Shown here in pieces: positions 58,867 to 64,000 of a stretch of DNA of 64,000 nt. The translations under genes and the position numbers were made by a program. Under the pieces are notes generated by a model. The model was not told the origin of the DNA. It searched no databases and was given only the letters and a program-made list of their open reading frames with translations. Source of the stretch: Methylobacterium sp. (GTDB taxonomy: Bacteria > Pseudomonadota > Alphaproteobacteria > Rhizobiales > Beijerinckiaceae); assembly GCA_020252645.1 (NCBI GenBank), contig JADCCN010000002.1, forward strand, positions 620,001-684,000, read 5' to 3'. Within the stretch, counting starts at the first letter, position 1, and each line of letters starts with the position of its first letter.

Positions 58867-60042
58867 TTAGGAAAGGGCAGAAACGGCTTCTTCGGTAGGC
58901 ACAACGGAACTGCGCCTTTCCAGTTGCCGCATGATGGTGCCGCCGCCGAGCACGCGCGCGCCGGCGCCATCGCCATCATAGAAAACGCAAGCCTGCCCCG
59001 GCGCGACGCCCTCCTCGCCCTCGAAAATCTCGACGACGATGCCGCGCTCGTCCTGCCGAAGCATGGCCGGCTTCGGAGCGCGCGTGGAACGCACGCGGGC
59101 CTGAACCGCGAGGCCATCCGGCGGGATCGGCGCATCGCCGAGCCAGTTCACATCGCGCAGCGGGAACTCATGCAGGGCGAGTGCCTCACGCGGGCCGACG
59201 ATCACTTCCGAACGATCGGCATCGACACGGATGACATAGAGCGGCTCGCGCGCGGCGATGCCAAGGCCGCGCCTCTGGCCGATGGTGTAGCGGAACGTGC
59301 CCGCATGCCGGCCCAGCACACGGCCATCGAGATGGCGGATCGTGCCGGGCCGGTCGGCCTCCGGCTTCAGCTTGCGCACGAGTTCCGCGTAGTTTCCGGA
59401 AGGCACGAAGCAGATATCCTGGCTATCGGCCTTGTCCGCATTGGAAAGGCCGATTTCGCGGGCAATGGCGCGCGTCTCGGCCTTGGTCATGCCAGCAAGG
59501 GGAAAGCGGAGCCTCGCGAGCTGCGGTTTGGTGGTCGCGAACAGGAAGTAGCTCTGGTCACGGTCGAGATCGATCGGCCGGAACAGCCCGCGCCCGCCGC
59601 CCGCCAGCGCGCGGCTCTCCACATAATGCCCCGTCGCGAGGCAATCGGCATCGAGTTCCTCGGCAAAGGCCAGAAGATCGCGGAACTTCACGGTGCGATT
59701 GCACTCGACGCAAGGGATGGGCGTTTCGCCGCGTGCATAGCTGTCGGCAAAACTCTCGATCACGTCCTCGCGGAAGCGGCTTTCGTAATCGAGCACGTAA
59801 TGCGGGATGCCGAGCTGCCGGGCGACATTGCGCGCATCCTGGATGTCACGCCCCGCGCAGCAGGAGCCGGGGCGATGGGTCGCAGCGCCATGATCATAGA
59901 GCTGAAGGGTGATGCCGATCACCTCATGGCCGGCGCGTGCCAACAGGGCCGCAACGACCGACGAATCAATGCCGCCGGACATCGCGACGACCACGCGTGT
60001 CTTCTCGGCAGGCTTGGCAATGTCCAGTCCGTTCAGCGTCAT
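58867..60042 (-). CDS. mnmA: tRNA-specific 2-thiouridylase MnmA
   Basis: Thiolates U34 of tRNA-Lys, -Glu and -Gln, about 391 residues. PP-loop [20 protein letters not shown], first Cys in [20 protein letters not shown] and the active pair in [14 protein letters not shown] and [21 protein letters not shown] and [14 protein letters not shown] are further family marks. Start at ATG 60042; ATG 60048 is an alternative. It is divergent from fliK. Confidence 0.96.
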   Translation of the reverse strand: MTLNGLDIAKPAEKTRVVVAMSGGIDSSVVAALLARAGHEVIGITLQLYDHGAATHRPGSCCAGRDIQDARNVARQLGIPHYVLDYESRFREDVIESFADSYARGETPIPCVECNRTVKFRDLLAFAEELDADCLATGHYVESRALAGGGRGLFRPIDLDRDQSYFLFATTKPQLARLRFPLAGMTKAETRAIAREIGLSNADKADSQDICFVPSGNYAELVRKLKPEADRPGTIRHLDGRVLGRHAGTFRYTIGQRRGLGIAAREPLYVIRVDADRSEVIVGPREALALHEFPLRDVNWLGDAPIPPDGLAVQARVRSTRAPKPAMLRQDERGIVVEIFEGEEGVAPGQACVFYDGDGAGARVLGGGTIMRQLERRSSVVPTEEAVSALS

Positions 60043-60282
60043 TGGCATCTCGCCGGAATTCAAGGGTCCGGGAACGACGCGATGCATAAGCCTTTTGGGT
60101 CGAATGTTCCAGTGTCGCGGGCGAAAACCGGCAGAATTTGCCCGGTTGCGGTGATGCAGGAAGCGGCCTCTCCGGCCCCGGCGAAAAAGATACAGCAATA
60201 ACAATGGCCTGAAACGCTGTCTTTGGTGGCCTTGGCCTTGCATGGAGGGATTCAGAGTTCACTCCCTGAGTTGCAGGATGCC

Positions 60283-61632
60283 ATGATCGAGATCGCTTCG
60301 CCTTCCTCGTTCCCGTCCGTCGCCGAACCTGTTCCTCCGGGGCAGCGGGATACCAAGACGGGTTCGGGCTCGGTTCCGACCGTGCCCTTCGGGTCACTCG
60401 TGTCCCAGGCCGCCGAGAACCCCCGGAATCCCATCCAGATGCAGGATGAAGCGCCTGCGCCGCGCACCCCAACGGCCGAGGAGGAGGCACGCGCGACGGC
60501 GCGGCGCGAGGCTCTTGAGGGGGGCCAGCAAGCGCGCGAGAAGCCCGCTCGTTCGGCCGAGGGCGCAGCCAAGAAAGGCCGCGCGGAAAAGCCTGCCCAG
60601 CCGTCTGATGCCGAAGAGAAGGCGGAAAAGGCTGCCCAGCCTGCTGATGCCGAAGAGAAGGCGGAAACGGCTTCCCAGCCTGCCGATGCCGAGAAGGAGG
60701 CGGAAACGGCTCCGGTCGCGGCGGAAGCGACGGCCGATCCCGCTCTCGCCCCGCCGGCGATCGAAAAGGCCAGGGAGCCGGCCCTTGCCGTTCCGGTTCC
60801 CGCTGTGCTTGCTGCGAATGGTGAAGCCGAAGGCGAGAATTCGGCCATCGCGGCGGGCGTGGCGCGCTCTGCCGTCATGGTGGCAGAGACCCCGGCTGCC
60901 GCCATTCTGACGACAATTGCGATGGGCGAGATTCCGGCTGGTGACGGCAAAGTCCCCGCGGGCGTCAAGGGCTCGGCCGATCTCATCGCGCTGATGCAGG
61001 CCCAGACCGGTGAAACGGCCGCCAACGCCGCGATGCACGCCGATCAGGCCGCAACGCCCGCGGAGGTTTCGAAGGTCAATTTCGCCGATTGGATCAACGA
61101 ATTCGCTCTTGCGCAGGGTGCCATGCATCGCTCCGGCGATCTGGTCGGCAGCCTCGACCGGGCTCTGGCCGCAATCCCGACCGCGCATGCGGGACAGGAC
61201 GCGCTTCGGCCGACACCGTTGCAGATGCTGCCGATCGAGATCGGCATGCAGGCCGTGCGCGGAGTCAAGACCTTCCAGATCCGCCTCGACCCGGCCGAAC
61301 TCGGCCGCGTGGACGTGAAACTCGAGTTCAAGGAAGACGGCGAGGTGAAGGCCAGCCTCGTTGTCGACCGTGTCGAGACTCTGGCCATGCTGAAGCGTGA
61401 CGCGCCGACCCTCCAGCAGGCCTTCGAACAGGCGGGCCTGCGCCAATCGCCGGATGGCCTGAGTTTCCAGCTCCGCGGCGAGCAGCAGGGTCGCGACGGC
61501 CAGCGCGAGAATGGTGCCGAGGGCAAGCCCGACCGGGCCGGAGACAGTGAAGAGGCAGGCGCGCAGCGCCCGGCCGAGTTTGTGATGCGTCGCGTGATGA
61601 TCCCCAATTCCAGCCTTGACCTCGTCGTCTGA
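60283..61632 (+). CDS. fliK: Flagellar hook-length control protein FliK
   Basis: Ruler protein that measures hook length and switches export to filament proteins, 449 residues. The N-terminal two thirds is low-complexity Ala/Glu/Lys/Pro with four imperfect 13-residue repeats. The C-terminal Flg_hook domain (about residues 325-420) has GVKTFQIRLDPAELGRVDVK, EDGEVKASLVVDRVETLAML and APTLQQAFEQAGL. The start at 60283 is chosen for lack of better ribosome binding sites. flgD follows 17 bases later. Confidence 0.9.
   Translation: MIEIASPSSFPSVAEPVPPGQRDTKTGSGSVPTVPFGSLVSQAAENPRNPIQMQDEAPAPRTPTAEEEARATARREALEGGQQAREKPARSAEGAAKKGRAEKPAQPSDAEEKAEKAAQPADAEEKAETASQPADAEKEAETAPVAAEATADPALAPPAIEKAREPALAVPVPAVLAANGEAEGENSAIAAGVARSAVMVAETPAAAILTTIAMGEIPAGDGKVPAGVKGSADLIALMQAQTGETAANAAMHADQAATPAEVSKVNFADWINEFALAQGAMHRSGDLVGSLDRALAAIPTAHAGQDALRPTPLQMLPIEIGMQAVRGVKTFQIRLDPAELGRVDVKLEFKEDGEVKASLVVDRVETLAMLKRDAPTLQQAFEQAGLRQSPDGLSFQLRGEQQGRDGQRENGAEGKPDRAGDSEEAGAQRPAEFVMRRVMIPNSSLDLVV
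60574..60729 (+). repeat. Four tandem 39-base repeats inside fliK
   Basis: Units at 60574, 60613, 60652 and 60691, each 39 bases or 13 codons, with consensus EEKAEKAAQPADA. The second and third are the closest and the outer two are diverged. The frame is kept. Confidence 0.8.
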
Positions 61633-61649
61633 ACGAGGAGGAGAAACAC

Positions 61650-62336
61650 ATGACTTCGATCACCAATCTGCCGAGCCTTGCGTCGTCGAACACGGCGAGC
61701 CAAACCAGCACGGCTTCCAATTCGCTCACCAATTCCCGGAGCGGGATCGCGAACAATTTCGACCAGTTCCTGCAGCTGCTCACCACGCAGCTCAAGAACC
61801 AGTCTCCGCTCGATCCGCTGGATACGAACCAGTTCACCCAGCAGCTGGTGCAGTTCGCGGGTGTCGAGCAGCAGCTGCGCACCAACGAGACGCTGTCCAC
61901 GCTCGTCTCGGCCAACAGGGTCGGCAACGCCACCTCGGCGCTCGGCTTCGTCGGGGCGAACGTCACGGTTGATCGAAACGGCAGCCCCATGCAGGATGGC
62001 AAGGTGAAGTGGCTGATGAATGCGCCCCGTGCCGGCACCGCCTCGATCACCATCAAGGACAAGGACGGCAAGACCGTCCATGTCGGCTCGAAGACGCTGA
62101 CGGCGGGCGAGCAGGAATTTGTCTGGGACGGCAAGTTGCCCAATGGCAGCCAGGCTGCTGCGGGCGAATACAAGATTTCCGTTTCGGCGCTGGATACCGT
62201 CAACAAGGTGATGGACGTGAAGCCGTTCATGCTGGCCCGCGTGGACAGCGTCGATGTCTCCGGCAACATCCCGCGGATCAAGGTCGGCAGCCTCGATCTG
62301 GCCCTGACGGATGTCAAAACCATCCTTCGCAACTGA
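61650..62336 (+). CDS. flgD: Flagellar hook assembly (capping) protein FlgD
   Basis: Scaffold that caps the growing hook, 228 residues, exported by the flagellar type III system. N-terminal block FDQFLQLLTTQLKNQSPLDP and TNQFTQQLVQFAGVEQQLRT are the FlgD signature. The rest has the tudor/FnIII fold (KTLTAGEQEFVWDGKLPNGS). GGAGGAG precedes the ATG. It is downstream of fliK in one operon. Confidence 0.96.
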   Translation: MTSITNLPSLASSNTASQTSTASNSLTNSRSGIANNFDQFLQLLTTQLKNQSPLDPLDTNQFTQQLVQFAGVEQQLRTNETLSTLVSANRVGNATSALGFVGANVTVDRNGSPMQDGKVKWLMNAPRAGTASITIKDKDGKTVHVGSKTLTAGEQEFVWDGKLPNGSQAAAGEYKISVSALDTVNKVMDVKPFMLARVDSVDVSGNIPRIKVGSLDLALTDVKTILRN

Positions 62337-62415
62337 TCGCCCCCATTTAGCCGTTTTTTAACAGGCGGCTCTGTATCTTGGCGGGAGTAATTGTAGCGTT
62401 TTGTGAGCGTACCCG

Positions 62416-62691
62416 ATGAGTGAGCCGCTTCGCCCGCGAGTGAAGTATGTGATCGGCCCCGATGGCAGCCCCCTGACCATCGCCGATCTTCCGCCCCCCG
62501 AGACCCGTCGCTGGGTCATCCGTCGCAAGGCCGAAGTCGTCGCGGCGGTGCGCGGCGGCCTGCTCTCGCTCGACGAAGCGTGCAGCCGCTACACGTTGAC
62601 AGTGGAGGAATTCCTCTCCTGGCAGCATTCCATCGACAGCCACGGGCTCGCTGGCCTGCGCACCACGCGCATCCAGCATTATCGCCAGTAA
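62416..62691 (+). CDS. sciP: CtrA inhibitor SciP (DUF1153)
   Basis: Small helix-turn-helix-like protein that binds the cell-cycle regulator CtrA and blocks its activation of promoters. 91 residues, with YVIGPDGSPLTIADLPPPET and RRWVIRRKAEVVAAVRGGLL, SLDEACSRYTLTVEEFLSWQ, all characteristic of DUF1153/SciP. It sits among flagellar genes that CtrA controls in related bacteria. It has its own terminator. Confidence 0.95.
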   Translation: MSEPLRPRVKYVIGPDGSPLTIADLPPPETRRWVIRRKAEVVAAVRGGLLSLDEACSRYTLTVEEFLSWQHSIDSHGLAGLRTTRIQHYRQ

Positions 62692-62714
62692 TCGTTTTTT
62701 TCGCCGGTTTCCTC

Positions 62715-62740
62715 AAGCCCGCCTCGCCGGCGGGCTTTTT
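62715..62740 (+). terminator. Terminator of sciP
   Basis: AAGCCCGCC (62715-62723), five-base loop, GGCGGGCT (62729-62736), then a T-run to 62740. Confidence 0.9.
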
Positions 62741-62759
62741 CGCATTTTGTGGGCGTCTC

Positions 62760-63743
62760 TCAACCGCCCCGCGCCGCCACCATCTGCCGCGCGACGCGGA
62801 TCGCCTCGCTGAGGCTCGACGGGTCCGCGATGCCCTTGCCGGCAATGTCGAAGGCGGTGCCGTGATCGACGCTGGTCCGGATGATCGGCAGGCCGATTGT
62901 CACGTTCACGCCCTTTTCGATGCCGTTGAGCTTCACCGCGATCAGTCCCTGGTCGTGATATTGCGAGACCACGATGTCATAGGCGCCGCGCCGCGCCTGC
63001 ATGAAGATCGTATCGGGCGGGAAGGGGCCATGCACGTCGAGGCCTGCGCTGCGCGCCTCCGCGATGGCTGGCGCGATGATCTCGATCTCCTCGCGTCCGA
63101 AGAGCCCGCCTTCGCCCGCATGCGGGTTCAGCCCGGCCACGGCGATGCGCGGCTTGGCGATGCCCAAGGCACGGCAGGCCTGATCCGCGAGACGGATGGT
63201 GCGCAACTCCGCTTCTTGAGTCACGCGGCGGAGAGCTTCCGCGAGCGAGACATGGATGGACACGAGAATGACGCGCAGTTTCTCGTCCGCGAGCATCATC
63301 GCGAAATCGCGCGTGCCGGTTTCATGCGCGAGGATTTCCGTGTGGCCGGGAAACGGCACCCCGGCTGCGTGAAGGGCTTCCTTGTGAACCGGAGCCGTGA
63401 CGATTCCGCTCACCTGTTCGGACTTCGCCAGCCGGATGGCCGCGAGAATCGCTGCATAGGCAAGCTTCCCGGCGCGCGCATCGACCTCGCCATAGGGCAA
63501 ATCGGCCGGGAGCGATCCCACCGGCAGCACGGCCATGCATCCGGCCGGGGCCGGTATCGGGCCTTCGACGCGCTCCACCGGGATTTCGGCGCCGATCATT
63601 CGAATTGCGCGCTCCATCTGCGCCAAATCGCCAACCACGACCAGATCCCGTGGCTTTTCGGCCGCGAAATGCCGCGCGATGATCTCGGGTCCGATGCCGG
63701 CGGCATCGCCCATGGTGACGGCGAGGGGAAGAATGCTGGTCAT
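62760..63743 (-). CDS. pdxA: 4-hydroxythreonine-4-phosphate dehydrogenase
   Basis: Zinc-dependent dehydrogenase of pyridoxal phosphate synthesis (DXP-dependent route), 327 residues. AVTMGDAAGIGPEIIARHFA start, VTAPVHKEALHAAGVPFPGH with the His ligand, GLNPHAGEGGLFGREE, and YHDQGLIAVKLNGIEKGVNV. ATG at 63743. It is divergent from fliF. Confidence 0.96.
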   Translation of the reverse strand: MTSILPLAVTMGDAAGIGPEIIARHFAAEKPRDLVVVGDLAQMERAIRMIGAEIPVERVEGPIPAPAGCMAVLPVGSLPADLPYGEVDARAGKLAYAAILAAIRLAKSEQVSGIVTAPVHKEALHAAGVPFPGHTEILAHETGTRDFAMMLADEKLRVILVSIHVSLAEALRRVTQEAELRTIRLADQACRALGIAKPRIAVAGLNPHAGEGGLFGREEIEIIAPAIAEARSAGLDVHGPFPPDTIFMQARRGAYDIVVSQYHDQGLIAVKLNGIEKGVNVTIGLPIIRTSVDHGTAFDIAGKGIADPSSLSEAIRVARQMVAARGG

Positions 63744-63808
63744 GGAGCCTCTCTCCGGGAGCGGTAATACCCGGAATTTGAAACGACTGTTCAAAAAAAG
63801 AACGGCGG

Positions 63809-63824
63809 TTAACCGCGCGGTAAC
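63809..63824 (+). promoter_or_regulatory. Candidate CtrA binding site upstream of fliF
   Basis: TTAAC at 63809-63813, six bases CGCGCG, GTAAC at 63820-63824: nine of ten positions of the CtrA box TTAAC-N6-TTAAC. It is 95 bases upstream of the fliF start and 66 bases upstream of the pdxA start. CtrA is known to control class II flagellar genes such as fliF in Caulobacter; binding here is inferred. Confidence 0.55.
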
Positions 63825-63918
63825 CAACCACCGGGCAAATCTTGCCTAGCGCGGGAAGAACTCCCGGTGCAACGGGTCCTGCGGTCGGGCAGGATGTGCT
63901 CAGGCGAAGGTGAGAACC

Positions 63919-64000
63919 GTGAAGTCGATCCTCGATATCGTGAACAAGCTGGGACCGCAGCGTCTCGTGGCGATGGGCGCTGTGACGCTCGCGCTGGTCG
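63919..64000 (+). CDS. fliF: Flagellar M-ring protein FliF, start only
   Basis: The window ends 27 codons into this gene. KSILDIVNKLGPQRLVAMGA then VTLALV matches the N-terminal cytoplasmic segment and first membrane helix of FliF, the MS-ring protein of the flagellar basal body. GTG start at 63919 with AAGGTGAG upstream; another in-frame GTG lies three codons earlier. The position beside fliK, flgD and sciP supports it. Confidence 0.8.
   Translation, partial: MKSILDIVNKLGPQRLVAMGAVTLALV

Overview
The window reads as a chromosomal segment of a GC-rich alphaproteobacterium of the order Hyphomicrobiales (Rhizobiales). The evidence is gene content and order: rpmB beside a DUF3108 gene and a SUV3-like helicase, cobST with a J-domain gene, tyrC-hisC-chorismate mutase divergent from metXW, phaBA divergent from phaR, DUF1476/AtpZ beside purC-purS-purQ, an alphaproteobacterial CheZ, and the CtrA partner SciP (DUF1153) beside flagellar genes. 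The genus cannot be fixed by reading alone. Almost everything is core chromosome. There is no prophage, CRISPR array or intact insertion sequence; only a decayed transposase tail near 10.3 kb was seen.

Layout. 0-5 kb: a helicase running off the left edge, a 670-base non-coding region with an extreme cluster of GANTC (CcrM) sites and a perfect 20-bp inverted repeat, then DUF3108 and rpmB. 5-10.2 kb: a leftward set of J-domain gene, cobS, GNAT, cobT and a phytase-like esterase, the last four tightly packed. 10.2-18 kb: transposase remnant, acyltransferase, ChaC-like gene, DUF2125, aromatic amino acid genes, and metXW. 18-24.7 kb: methyltransferase, glyoxalase II, cupin, acetyltransferase, DMT transporter, and the polyhydroxybutyrate genes phaB, phaA and phaR. 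24.7-32.2 kb: an EAL protein, rpmF, a prenyl diphosphate synthase and a MacAB-type exporter whose adaptor carries a Spy-like insert. 32.3-39.5 kb: esterase, aldolase, AtpZ, purCSQ interrupted by a lipoprotein gene, ispG coupled to a Zur-like regulator, and bdhA. 40-44 kb: an RND pump and its adaptor. 44-50.7 kb: a METTL20-like methyltransferase, groESL under CIRCE, two exporters and cheZ. 51-58 kb: L,D-transpeptidase, DUF2076, NUDIX, malate synthase, and a small Flp/Tad pilin cluster. 58-64 kb: tRNA-Met, a PmtA-like gene, mnmA, fliK, flgD, sciP, pdxA and the start of fliF.

Themes. Carbon storage links phaA/phaB/phaR, bdhA and malate synthase. A cell-cycle theme links the GANTC cluster (CcrM), sciP (CtrA) and a near-consensus CtrA box upstream of fliF. 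A family of mosaic palindromic repeats occupies six intergenic gaps, and its boundary supplies the stop codon of three genes.

No wholly new multi-gene system was found. The strongest unexplained signals are the GANTC/inverted-repeat region at 2.9-3.2 kb, the mosaic repeat family, and a decayed duplicate of the groL 3' end.
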